Positions 56,439 through 64,000 of a DNA stretch of 64,000 nucleotides are shown in pieces; the stretch's first letter is position 1, and each line of letters begins with the position of its first letter. The notes under the pieces were generated by a model. It worked only from the letters and a program-made list of their open reading frames with translations. It was not told the DNA's origin and made no database searches. The stretch is from Bacillus mojavensis RO-H-1 = KCTC 3706 (GTDB lineage Bacteria > Bacillota > Bacilli > Bacillales > Bacillaceae), in the NCBI RefSeq assembly GCF_000245335.1, contig NZ_JH600279.1, positions 496,001 to 560,000 on the forward strand, read 5' to 3'. The translations under genes and the position numbers were made by a program.

Positions 56439-58012
56439 ATCCCAACAGCCGCCCCATCCCCCCTTGGGTCGGCTCCTCCTTGGAGAAAGCCCTCCTCATC
56501 CACTGCGATTGCTGCGGCGTGGCCCATCAGCGGGTCATAATCACTGACTGTCTCCACGAGATGGCCGCTTTCTTTTAGCATGTCGACCGTCTTCTCTGCA
56601 ATTCTGTTCTCAACTCTGAGACCTTCATAATCCTCGCCCCACGTTCTGCCCCATACCCAGCGCGGTTCGCTGATTGCCTGCTGTGGATGCATTCCATAGT
56701 CCAGCATCCGGGTGATGATTGCCGTCTGAGTCTGCGGCTGGCCTTCGCCCCCTTGCGTGCCGTACAGAATCTTCGGTTCCCCATTCTTACAGACCATAGC
56801 CGGCATTAGCGTATGGAAACTGCGCTTTCTCGGCTCAAGTGTATTGACATGGTTTTCATCCAATGAGAAAAATGAGCCGCGATTTTGCATGAGAATGCCT
56901 GTATCCCCGGCAGTAACAGCCGAGCCAAATTCAAAGTACAGGCTTTGAATGAACGACACCGCGTTGCCATCCGAATCCATCACCGCCGCATAGGCGGTAT
57001 CACTGCCTACCGGTCTGCTTTCCACCCGTTCAGCTATATAACCGATTTCTTCCGCCAGCTGCCTGGCATAGCTTTTGTCCAAGAGCCTTTCCAGCGGAAT
57101 ATCAGCAAAAGCCGGATCAGTCAGAACGGCATTCCGATCTAGAAAACTCTTTTTCAGTGCCTCCACGAGCACATGATAATAGGTAAATGAACCATGTTCA
57201 ATTTGGCTGAAATCATAGTTTTCCAGAATGTTCAACGTCATTAAACCCGTAAAACCTTGGGAATTCGGCGGCGCCTGATACACAATGTACCCCCGGTAAT
57301 CACAGGATACAGGCTCCATCCACTCACCCTTGTGTGCTGTAAAATCATCAAGTGTCATATAGCTGCCATTATGCTGTAAATACGAGACAATCCGCTGTGC
57401 GATATCACCTTCATAAAATGCGCTTCTTCCTTTTTCAGCAATCATTTTCAGGCTGTTCGCAAGCTCTTTTTGCACAAACCGTTCGCCGGCGACCGGTGCT
57501 TTGCCGTTTTTCGTGAAGATATCAGCGGTGTAAGGTATTGACGCCAGCAATTCAAGATTCGTCGCTGTATGCCGGCACTGATCTGCAGATACAGGAAAAC
57601 CATTTTCAGCATAATGGAGTGCAGGCTCCATTACGTCAGAAAGCGACATCCGTCCGTATGTCTTCAGCACGGCATCCCAGCTATCAACCATTCCCGGTAC
57701 GGTAATTGCGCTGTCGATCCCTCGCAGCGGAATCTCAGTTTTGCCCTCATACACGTCTCTCGTCACATTTTTTCCTGAACGGCCGCTGCCATTGTACACT
57801 CTTACCTCCTTTGTTTTTTGATGAAAGGTCAGCCAAAAGGAATCTCCTCCAAGCCCCGTCATATGCGGATAGACAACCGCCAGACAAGCGCTCACGGCGA
57901 CAGCGGCGTCAAATGCGTTTCCTCCCTTCTCCAGAATGCGGTTTCCCGCTTGTGATGCAAGGTAATGCGGACTGACGACCATTTGCTTAGTGCCGATAAT
58001 AGATCTGTTCAT
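56435..58012 (-). CDS. ywrD: Gamma-glutamyltransferase-like protein YwrD
   Basis: The 525-residue protein is an Ntn-hydrolase of the gamma-glutamyltransferase family. The front has KGGNAFDAAVAVSACLAVVYPHMTGLGGD. The nucleophile Thr begins the small subunit in the DTAYAAVMDSDGNAVSF region (about residue 340), and GTQGGEGQPQTQ is at the back. It lacks a signal peptide, unlike Ggt. The function is unknown; it may act on intracellular glutathione-like or oxoproline compounds. I chose ATG 58012 because AAGGGGA lies eight bases upstream and the length then equals 168. A longer frame exists without ribosome site. Confidence 0.92.
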   Translation of the reverse strand: MNRSIIGTKQMVVSPHYLASQAGNRILEKGGNAFDAAVAVSACLAVVYPHMTGLGGDSFWLTFHQKTKEVRVYNGSGRSGKNVTRDVYEGKTEIPLRGIDSAITVPGMVDSWDAVLKTYGRMSLSDVMEPALHYAENGFPVSADQCRHTATNLELLASIPYTADIFTKNGKAPVAGERFVQKELANSLKMIAEKGRSAFYEGDIAQRIVSYLQHNGSYMTLDDFTAHKGEWMEPVSCDYRGYIVYQAPPNSQGFTGLMTLNILENYDFSQIEHGSFTYYHVLVEALKKSFLDRNAVLTDPAFADIPLERLLDKSYARQLAEEIGYIAERVESRPVGSDTAYAAVMDSDGNAVSFIQSLYFEFGSAVTAGDTGILMQNRGSFFSLDENHVNTLEPRKRSFHTLMPAMVCKNGEPKILYGTQGGEGQPQTQTAIITRMLDYGMHPQQAISEPRWVWGRTWGEDYEGLRVENRIAEKTVDMLKESGHLVETVSDYDPLMGHAAAIAVDEEGFLQGGADPRGDGAAVGI

Positions 58013-58225
58013 CACAAGTCCCCTTTGCAAGAGATTTTCTTCATTATAGAGACCCTGTTTTTTCGCATCTACTGATCCGGAAGAAAAGCTGACGAACTTT
58101 CTCCTTTTCGTAAACATAAAAATATTTTTATATTCATTGCGAAAATAAATATAAATTTTCTCTTACGAAATGAAACTTATATGATAAAATATTGACTAAA
58201 AGTCAAACGAAAGCAGGTGCAACAA

Positions 58226-58702
58226 ATGGGCAATGAATATCAAATTCCTAACCTTGTTCTTGATGAGATAGACAAACAGATTCTTACCATTTTGCATGAG
58301 GAAGGGAGGATTTCTTATACGGATCTTGGCAAAAGAGTTGAATTATCACGTGTTGCGGTTCAATCACGCATTAATCAGCTGATTGAAGCAGGTGTTATTG
58401 AAAAATTCACAGCCGTGATCAATCCAGCTAAAATCGGCATTCATGTATCCGTGTTTTTTAATGTGGAGGTAGAGCCGCAATTCCTAGAAGAAGTCGCCCT
58501 AAAGCTTGAAGAAGAACCTGCGGTCACCAGCCTTTATCACATGACTGGTCCGAGCAAGCTTCACATGCACGGGATCTTCGCGGATGATCAGGAAATGGAA
58601 GAGTTTTTAACGAAACGGCTGTATCCGCTTCAGGGCGTCGTCAGCGTTGATTGCCAAATGCTGATCAAACGGTACAAAAGCCGTATGGGAATGAAGCTGT
58701 AA
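58226..58702 (+). CDS. ywrC: Lrp/AsnC-family regulator YwrC
   Basis: The 158-residue protein has an N-terminal AsnC helix-turn-helix ([38 protein letters not shown]) and a RAM-type C-terminal domain. It lies 13 bp before ywrB; in 168 it has been reported to repress the chromate genes ywrBA and itself, with chromate as inducer. I chose ATG 58226, since the in-frame GTG at 58217 overlaps the ribosome site CAGGTG. Confidence 0.93.
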   Translation: MGNEYQIPNLVLDEIDKQILTILHEEGRISYTDLGKRVELSRVAVQSRINQLIEAGVIEKFTAVINPAKIGIHVSVFFNVEVEPQFLEEVALKLEEEPAVTSLYHMTGPSKLHMHGIFADDQEMEEFLTKRLYPLQGVVSVDCQMLIKRYKSRMGMKL

Positions 58703-58715
58703 AGGAGAGAAACTG

Positions 58716-59309
58716 ATGAAAAACCATCCTTATCGGGATATGACCGTCGCAATGGTGCGCACCGGAATCTTAGGCTTCGGGGGCGGGCCATCGGTGATTC
58801 CGCTGATCCGCCATGAAGCGGTGAATAAATATAATTGGATAGATGATGATGAATTTGGAGAAATATTAGCCATCGCCAATGCACTCCCCGGACCGATCGC
58901 TACCAAGATGGCGGCGTATCTGGGATTCAAACTAAAAGGCACGCTAGGCGCGATTGTTGCCACTCTGGCCCACATTCTGCCTACATGCCTTGCAATGGTT
59001 GCCTTATTTGCGGCTGTAAACGTCTTAAGCCACTCGGCAGTTGTTGCCGGCATGATTGGCGCAGTAACACCGGTTATCGCCGTAATGCTCGGTATCATGG
59101 CATACGAGTTTGGGCAAAAAGCGCTCAAAGGATTTGGCTGGGTCACCGGAATCCTGTTTTTTATCATCGCTTTTATCGGACTGCAATTGTTACAGATCAA
59201 CCCCGGTATCGTTATTATCATTTTCTTAGCATACGGCGCATTTCATTTTAAACTGAAAGACAAAATGAAGAATAAACATTCAAAAGATAAAGGAATGTCC
59301 GCCTCATGA
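58716..59309 (+). CDS. ywrB: Chromate transporter half YwrB (ChrA family, short chain)
   Basis: The 197-residue membrane protein is one of two half-size ChrA proteins. The family mark GFGGGPSVIPLIRHEAV and the PGPIATKMAAYLGFKLKG motif are in the front half. In 168 YwrA and YwrB together give chromate resistance when produced in E. coli. AAAGGAGAG precedes the ATG. The last four bases overlap ywrA (ATGA). Confidence 0.95.
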   Translation: MKNHPYRDMTVAMVRTGILGFGGGPSVIPLIRHEAVNKYNWIDDDEFGEILAIANALPGPIATKMAAYLGFKLKGTLGAIVATLAHILPTCLAMVALFAAVNVLSHSAVVAGMIGAVTPVIAVMLGIMAYEFGQKALKGFGWVTGILFFIIAFIGLQLLQINPGIVIIIFLAYGAFHFKLKDKMKNKHSKDKGMSAS

Positions 59310-59842
59310 TCATTATGTTTTTATTCACAGCATTTTTTATCGCAAACGTTCTGGGATATGGCGGCGGCCCAGCCTCTATCCCGCTGATGTTTGAAGAAGT
59401 CGTAAACAGATACGGCTGGCTGTCAAACGACCAATTCTCTAACATGCTCGCACTTGCGAACGCATTACCAGGCCCGATCGCAACCAAAATCGCCGCTTAT
59501 GTCGGCTACAGCGCAGGCGGCTGGCCCGGCTTTCTGATAGCCCTGATCGCAACTGTTGTACCGTCCGCGCTCGCGCTGATCGTCCTGCTTCGCATCATTC
59601 AGCGTTTTCGCCAATCACCCGTGATCAAAGGCATGACACTGTCTGTCCAGCCTGTTATCGCTGTCATGATGCTTATTCTCACTTGGCAAATCGGCGCCGA
59701 CGGCATCAAAGCCATCGGCTGGATTCAATCCTTAGTGATTGCGGGCATTTCCCTCCTTTGCATGACAAAATTCAAACTGCATCCGGCTTTCCTGATTATC
59801 GCGGCATTTTTATATGGGGGGCTAGTAGTTCCTCATTTATAG
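59306..59842 (+). CDS. ywrA: Chromate transporter half YwrA (ChrA family, short chain)
   Basis: The 178-residue partner of YwrB has the same signature in homologous places: GYGGGPASIPLMFEEVV and PGPIATKIAAYVGYSAGG. The start ATG overlaps the ywrB stop, so the two halves are made together and probably pair in the membrane. A terminator follows directly. Confidence 0.95.
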   Translation: MIIMFLFTAFFIANVLGYGGGPASIPLMFEEVVNRYGWLSNDQFSNMLALANALPGPIATKIAAYVGYSAGGWPGFLIALIATVVPSALALIVLLRIIQRFRQSPVIKGMTLSVQPVIAVMMLILTWQIGADGIKAIGWIQSLVIAGISLLCMTKFKLHPAFLIIAAFLYGGLVVPHL

Positions 59843-59871
59843 AAAAAGCACCCTCAAAGGGTGCTTTTTAT
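59843..59871. terminator. Shared terminator of ywrCBA and ywqO
   Basis: AAAAAGCACCCT and AGGGTGCTTTTT pair over CAA, with T runs on both strands, between convergent genes. Confidence 0.92.
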
Positions 59872-60092
59872 TTTGGGCCAGAAATGCCATTTGTCATATA
59901 AATTGTTTCTTTGCCTGCATCATTTTTGATCACGTTTTTGATTTGCAGCGTGTTTCCTGACATTCTGGCAAATTGCTTCTCTTGAGATGAGCTTGTTTTG
60001 ACGTGTATCCATTCCTCAGACCGCGGCATTTTCCAAGATAAAAAGAATCCTAGAATAAGCATTCCAACAATGACGGACAACAGCAGCTTCAC
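59868..60092 (-). CDS. ywqO: Small membrane-anchored protein YwqO
   Basis: The 74-residue product begins with a hydrophobic segment (LLLSVIVGMLILGFFLSW), then has a polar, lysine-rich tail with no motif I recognise. Its GTG start overlaps the ywqN stop by four bases (GTGA), so it depends on ywqN translation. The function is unknown. YwqO is the gene at this place in 168. Confidence 0.8.
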   Translation of the reverse strand: MKLLLSVIVGMLILGFFLSWKMPRSEEWIHVKTSSSQEKQFARMSGNTLQIKNVIKNDAGKETIYMTNGISGPK

Positions 60093-60634
60093 ACGGCATC
60101 ACTTCTTTTCAATAGTCTGCCCGCAGCTTCTATTGCCTGCTGATCAAATATAATATCGCCGGGACGATTGCCCTCTCCCAGCACATAGCCCTCAAATGAC
60201 ATTCCCATAAAATCAAAAATGTGACCAAACTGTTCTATCAGCGGCAGCCCCTTTATCTTAGGATTGTCTCCTCCGGCTGCTATCACATATGCCTGTTTTG
60301 CCGACATTTGCTCTTTAAAATCAGGAAATCGTGAATCTCTCATCGTCTGTGACCAGCTATCAATGAATAGTTTTAACGTTCCTGACATGCCGAACCAATA
60401 AATGGGGGTGGCAAAAATGAGAATGTCACAAGGCAAAATCCGTTCAACGATAGAATCATAGTCATCCATCACCGGCCGAAAGCCATTTGAATCATGACGA
60501 AAATCCTCTATTGGCAGAATGCGATATTCTCGTAAATGGATGGATTCCGCCGCTAATCCTTGAACAGCTTTCTCCGTAAGAATGTCGGTATTTCCCCCGG
60601 TCCGTGTCCCTCCGTTAATAACCGCTATTTTCAT
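60089..60634 (-). CDS. ywqN: NAD(P)H-dependent FMN reductase-like protein YwqN
   Basis: The 181-residue flavodoxin-like protein has the NADPH-dependent FMN reductase start AVINGGTRTGGNTDILTEKAV (flavin phosphate loop) and the mid-sequence DILIFATPIYWFGMSGTLKLFIDSW. Its substrate is unknown; quinones or nitro compounds are typical of the family. It is divergent from the LysR gene ywqM, which probably controls it. Confidence 0.92.
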   Translation of the reverse strand: MKIAVINGGTRTGGNTDILTEKAVQGLAAESIHLREYRILPIEDFRHDSNGFRPVMDDYDSIVERILPCDILIFATPIYWFGMSGTLKLFIDSWSQTMRDSRFPDFKEQMSAKQAYVIAAGGDNPKIKGLPLIEQFGHIFDFMGMSFEGYVLGEGNRPGDIIFDQQAIEAAGRLLKRSDAV

Positions 60635-60713
60635 CAGTCATCGGCTCCTTTTGTTTACGAATGATTTTCTTTATCATATAATGAACAAATCAATCAATAC
60701 AGATGATTATTCC

Positions 60714-60726
60714 GATTGAATCAATC
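60714..60726. promoter_or_regulatory. Inverted repeat between ywqN and ywqM
   Basis: GATTGA-A-TCAATC is a perfect inverted repeat in the 123-bp divergent gap, 31 bp before ywqM. Related half-sites (AATCAATCAAT) lie about 25 bp to its left. It may be the YwqM operator. Confidence 0.45.
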
Positions 60727-60757
60727 GATAAAACCGATTTAGAAAGGACGACGGCCG

Positions 60758-61639
60758 ATGGAACTGAAGCAGCTGATTACCTTTATCACGGCGGCAGAAC
60801 ACGTCAATTTCACCCTCACCGCCAAGATGCTCAATTATGCGCAATCAAGTGTTACATCTCAAATCAAATCACTTGAAGAAGAAATCGGAACCCCCTTATT
60901 TGAACGGCTCGGCAAGCGGCTCGTACTGACCGAAGCCGGCAAAACATTTAAGTCCTACGCAGAGAAAATTATCTCCTTAACTGAGGAAGCGAAAATGGCG
61001 TCAAACCAAGTGATTGAAACAACGGGAACCTTAAGAATCGGAGCGACAGAAAGCCAGTGCACATATCGCCTTCCCCCTATCATAAAAGAATTTAAACAGG
61101 CTTTTCCTCAAGTAAAGCTCATATTCAAACCGTATATTTCCAACGAACAAGCGAAAGAACAACTCTTACAGGGCCAGCTTGATATTACCTTCATTTTGGA
61201 TGTGAACCGGACGGAAGACGCACTGCACGTTGAATCTCTGATTCAGGATGAGATCAAAATGGTGGCTGCCAACGACCATCATTTTCCAGAAGACTCACCA
61301 GTGACATTGAAGGATCTTCAAAACGAAACCCTTCTCCTGACAGAGGACGGCTGCTCATACCGCACGCTCTTTGAGGAAGCCTTACATGACGCCGGTGTCT
61401 ACCCTAACAAATTAGAATTTGTCAGCATAGAAGCCATCAAACAATGCGTGATGGCCGGACTTGGAATTGGACTATTGCCTCAAATGACAGTAAAAGACGA
61501 TATTGCCGAAGGTCGGATGAAAGAATTCAACTGGCAAAGCGACTGCCCCGTTTTTACTCAACTAGCATGGCATAAGGACAAGTGGATGTCTGCACCATTA
61601 AAGGCTTTTATCGATTTGACGCGGAATACATTCAAATAA
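60758..61639 (+). CDS. ywqM: LysR-family regulator YwqM
   Basis: The 293-residue protein has the LysR helix-turn-helix (MELKQLITFITAAEHVNFTLTAKMLNYAQSSVTSQIKSLEEEIG) and an effector domain with LRIGATESQCTYRLPPII. Its position, back to back with the flavin reductase gene ywqN, suggests it controls ywqN-ywqO. The signal is unknown. AAAGGACG lies before the ATG. Confidence 0.93.
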   Translation: MELKQLITFITAAEHVNFTLTAKMLNYAQSSVTSQIKSLEEEIGTPLFERLGKRLVLTEAGKTFKSYAEKIISLTEEAKMASNQVIETTGTLRIGATESQCTYRLPPIIKEFKQAFPQVKLIFKPYISNEQAKEQLLQGQLDITFILDVNRTEDALHVESLIQDEIKMVAANDHHFPEDSPVTLKDLQNETLLLTEDGCSYRTLFEEALHDAGVYPNKLEFVSIEAIKQCVMAGLGIGLLPQMTVKDDIAEGRMKEFNWQSDCPVFTQLAWHKDKWMSAPLKAFIDLTRNTFK

Positions 61640-61697
61640 ACCTCTCTGCAAGGACGACAAGGTTTTTGATAAAGCAGGAAAGCACACAGCATACAAA

Positions 61698-61732
61698 AAA
61701 CACTTGATGGCTTAGAGCCCCAAGTGTTACCC
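61698..61732 (-). terminator. Terminator of nfi
   Basis: On the minus strand AACACTTGG and CAAGTGTT, with an inner GGCTCTAAGCC hairpin, are followed by TTTTTG. The stem overlaps the nfi stop. Confidence 0.75.
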
Positions 61733-62443
61733 GTGATTTTTCTGATAAATCGTTCGCAAGACATGTGTTTCAAGGTCAGCCAGGCGGACAGGGATTGGCA
61801 GTCTGCTTTCATGACTAATCATGCTCATCGTAATTTGATAGCTGCTTTCTAAATCAATGTTATTTCCGCAAGACAAGAAAATAGGCTTCACGTCCCGCCG
61901 CGTCCGCAGCGCCCGGCCATATACCTCGCCGTCAATGATAATATCTGTGTATGAACCGACTTTATTTTCAGGCATTACGAAATCACAGCCTTTGATTTTG
62001 AGATATGTTTTCGCAATCCCAATTGTCGGTTTATTGAGAAAAAAAGCCGCATGGGTGGCAACGCCCATATGGTTGTAATGCAGATACCCGTTGCCATCAA
62101 ACAAAAACACATCCGGTTCTGTCTCCAGCTTTTTGGCCGCCTCGATGATCAGCGGCAGCTCACGAAAAGCAAGAAAACCAGACACATACGGCACGCTGAT
62201 TTTCCCCATGCTGTGCACTTTTTCAATGACTTCTTTTGTATCAGTGTCAATGACGATGATACTGCACACTCCGTATGGTTCTCCGTCCTGTTCCCAATAG
62301 GCAAGGTCAACGCCTGCGCAGGTTTTGATGGAGTCTGGGGTGATGGAGGGTGATAGGTTGATTTTATGTATAAGGGATTGTTGTGTTTGAACAAAATCCG
62401 ATTCATCTTTTAGATGAAAATCGTGAATTTGATGTACTTTCAT
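61727..62443 (-). CDS. nfi: Endonuclease V (deoxyinosine 3'-endonuclease)
   Basis: Endonuclease V nicks DNA one base after deoxyinosine in repair of deaminated adenine. The 238-residue protein has the family marks CAGVDLAYW with a metal-binding aspartate, VPYVSGFLAFRELPLI, DVFLFDGNGYLHYNHMGVATHA with another, and IGIAKTYL. It corresponds to YwqL in 168. It is preceded by a AAGAGAGGA site, and its terminator overlaps the gene end. Confidence 0.96.
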   Translation of the reverse strand: MKVHQIHDFHLKDESDFVQTQQSLIHKINLSPSITPDSIKTCAGVDLAYWEQDGEPYGVCSIIVIDTDTKEVIEKVHSMGKISVPYVSGFLAFRELPLIIEAAKKLETEPDVFLFDGNGYLHYNHMGVATHAAFFLNKPTIGIAKTYLKIKGCDFVMPENKVGSYTDIIIDGEVYGRALRTRRDVKPIFLSCGNNIDLESSYQITMSMISHESRLPIPVRLADLETHVLRTIYQKNHG

Positions 62444-62745
62444 TTCACTTGTTTTCCTCTCTTTACTTCCTAAAATAGTCTTCTCTGTTCAATCATCCTG
62501 TAACCTTTTCTGCCTGCTCTTTCATTATCTATGTATCTGATGAAATATAAAAAAAACTCTTTCCAACTTTTCAGTATCTAAAAATCATAGTTCCTTATCA
62601 GTCACATACCATTGAATGACTTGTTTGAAAATGACTCCTAAATATATCTTGAGCATAGGAAAGATGTATAACATGATGTTCTTCTTTTTTCTCAATGTTA
62701 GCTGATTTCACCATTACGAGGACATGTGTTGCCCCGTATCCCACA
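62444..62745. other. Gap between nfi and the next gene, no clear content
   Basis: This 302-bp stretch is AT-rich and holds no gene, hairpin terminator or repeat that I can support. A minus-strand frame at 62598-62798 overlaps the neighbouring gene and has no ribosome site or family pattern, but it could be the rest of an older gene. Confidence 0.4.
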
Positions 62746-63210
62746 TTATCTTTCCTTTCTGCACAAGGGGATGTATTCACCAAACTCAGGGAACACATCC
62801 CAGTTATTCTCTAGACTGTCGCTAGTATCACGTTCTTCGACTGAACCAGTCTTAAAATCTGTCTTCTCCATTACTATATGACCATCTTCACGGAAGCCTA
62901 AAATCAAACTGCTGATTTCAATCTCAGTTGCATCATCATATTCCCAATACATTGCTGTTCTTAAGAAGATCTTACCGTGGCTTATAACTTCAAAATCATA
63001 ATTCAGATACTTACGATTCAGGTCATCATAAAAACCAACCGAAACCCATTCGTTTGTTACATTTACAATATACTTAGGTTTTTCATCTTCGATTAACACC
63101 GCAGTATATGGTTCATGATTTTGATGATGCAAATATGCGGTACGTTCATCAAGAATATTCCACGGCTGTTTTTTGATGTCCGACCATTCATCACAATAAT
63201 AAACTTTCAT
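62746..63210 (-). CDS. Unrecognised small acidic protein, possible immunity protein
   Basis: The 154-residue protein is acidic and rich in Trp, Tyr and Asp (CDEWSDIKKQPWNI and MYWEYDDATE), without signal or membrane segment. I do not recognise it. I chose ATG 63210, nine bases after AAAGGTG. In 168 this place is next to ywqK and ywqJ, an immunity gene and an LXG toxin gene. Unlike YwqK as I remember it, this protein shows no MORN-type repeats. An immunity function would fit its size and place but is only a guess. Confidence 0.6.
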   Translation of the reverse strand: MKVYYCDEWSDIKKQPWNILDERTAYLHHQNHEPYTAVLIEDEKPKYIVNVTNEWVSVGFYDDLNRKYLNYDFEVISHGKIFLRTAMYWEYDDATEIEISSLILGFREDGHIVMEKTDFKTGSVEERDTSDSLENNWDVFPEFGEYIPLCRKER

Positions 63211-63326
63211 CAATTGGACACCTTTTCATTAATAATCCTGTTTTCAGGGAATCACTTTTTAATCTGGTCGGATAAAAAGAACCAGTTTGTATATCAACCA
63301 TTTTTTCCGATACTAGCAACTTTGTT

Positions 63327-63980
63327 TTAATATTTGTTGTTAATTTCTTTAACAAAAATAGATTCCAAAATGAAGCTTAACTCAATGATTTTACTGCACC
63401 TTACATCCTCTAGTGGATTGTCCCAATCTTCATTTTTTATAAGTTCAATGCCATAGCTTCCGGTTGGATCCCCTTCTGGGTACCACCCTACGTCAAGCAG
63501 CAAATTTTTTGTCTTATGAGAAATCTGTAAGAGATCTTGATTAAAGTCAAATAACCAAGCATCATCATTTGCTTCTAGAGACTCAGGATCAGTATCTTTT
63601 ACTGTAATATAATCAACAGTCCAACCAGCTGGTATCTTTAGCCTTAAGAAATTGGGAATCTGTTGGGTTAGTGGCTGCCCCCCCTCTAAAACCCCGCTTC
63701 CCACACTCCAGATTTGACGTTCTAGCTCTTCTAATAAATGTTCTATTACATCAAAAGATATTTCTTCATAAATCTTATCTATTTTTAAGCCAACTACGTT
63801 GATTTGGTATTGATTATTTTCATATATAACATTAATAATAGCATTACGTTTTTCATTTTGTAGTATTAGTAGTTCATTCTCTTCTTCTGTTCTTTTTTCT
63901 GAGTTTAAATTGTTCAGTACCACAGACCAGCCATCACAGAATTTTAACGTCTGTAATTGAAAAGTTGGATCTCTGCCCAT
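63327..63980 (-). CDS. Unrecognised protein of 217 residues
   Basis: The 217-residue acidic protein has no signal peptide, membrane segment or motif I recognise. It is Trp- and Asp-rich toward the end (DDAWLFDFNQDLLQ, VGWYPEGDPTGSYGIELI), which resembles cytosolic immunity proteins of polymorphic toxin systems in general composition only. The ATG has AAAGGAGAA six bases upstream. It ends 117 bp before the gene at 62746-63210 on the same strand, and the two may be expressed together. Confidence 0.6.
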   Translation of the reverse strand: MGRDPTFQLQTLKFCDGWSVVLNNLNSEKRTEEENELLILQNEKRNAIINVIYENNQYQINVVGLKIDKIYEEISFDVIEHLLEELERQIWSVGSGVLEGGQPLTQQIPNFLRLKIPAGWTVDYITVKDTDPESLEANDDAWLFDFNQDLLQISHKTKNLLLDVGWYPEGDPTGSYGIELIKNEDWDNPLEDVRCSKIIELSFILESIFVKEINNKY

Positions 63981-64000
63981 CCTGCTTCTCCTTTTACTCC

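Overview
The window comes from a low-GC Firmicute of the Bacillus subtilis group. Gene order from tagH to nfi follows what I remember of the B. subtilis 168 chromosome (tagHG, tagFED, tagABC, lytD, pmi, gerB, ywtG to pgsB, rbs, als, cotBHG, ywrF to ywqL). Many proteins look a few to about 20 percent different from the 168 versions I recall (TagB strongly, AlsS and the Rbs proteins weakly), so a sibling species or a distant subspecies is likelier than 168. Names and comparisons rest on recall and motifs; no database search was run.

Layout. Positions 1-5900 are very AT-rich: a two-gene unit tied to teichoic-acid polymerases (the left gene runs off the window), then decayed copies of a tagF-like and a tagD-like gene, then a piece of gtaB on the opposite strand. 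Positions 5900-17200 are the polyglycerol-phosphate wall teichoic acid locus: export (tagGH), chain polymerisation, glucosylation and CDP-glycerol supply (tagFED), priming (tagAB) and SOS-linked tagC. Next come the autolysin lytD, pmi and the spore germinant receptor gerBA-BB-BC. From 25 to 33 kb lie a sugar transporter (ywtG), a wall-polymer ligase (ywtF/tagT), a phosphatase (ywtE) and the poly-gamma-glutamate genes (pgdS and pgsBCAE). From 33.8 to 39.5 kb is the ribose operon with a perfect CcpA site at its start. From 40.6 to 45 kb are ywrO and the acetoin genes alsSD with the activator alsR. From 46.5 to 50.6 kb is the spore-coat cluster ywrJ-cotB-cotH-cotG.

Between ywrF and ywrE, where I remember the two genes as neighbours in 168, sits a four-gene sugar operon: a PRD-type PTS regulator with IIB and IIA domains, a small EIIB, an UlaA-type EIIC and a protein close to D-allulose-6-phosphate 3-epimerase. 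This is the most interesting accessory module, perhaps a PTS route for D-allulose or a related sugar. The right part holds ywrE-ywrD, the chromate genes ywrCBA, ywqO-ywqN-ywqM and nfi. It ends with two unrecognised small genes where I would expect the ywqK/ywqJ toxin locus.

The second main point is at the left edge. The non-catalytic protein at 2520-3713, the polymerase-like protein at 1-2520, TagF and the TagE C-terminus appear to share a beta-rich module with a Pro-Tyr/Phe-x-Thr core. That module has apparently been shuffled among teichoic-acid enzymes. No rRNA, tRNA, CRISPR array, insertion sequence or phage gene was seen.
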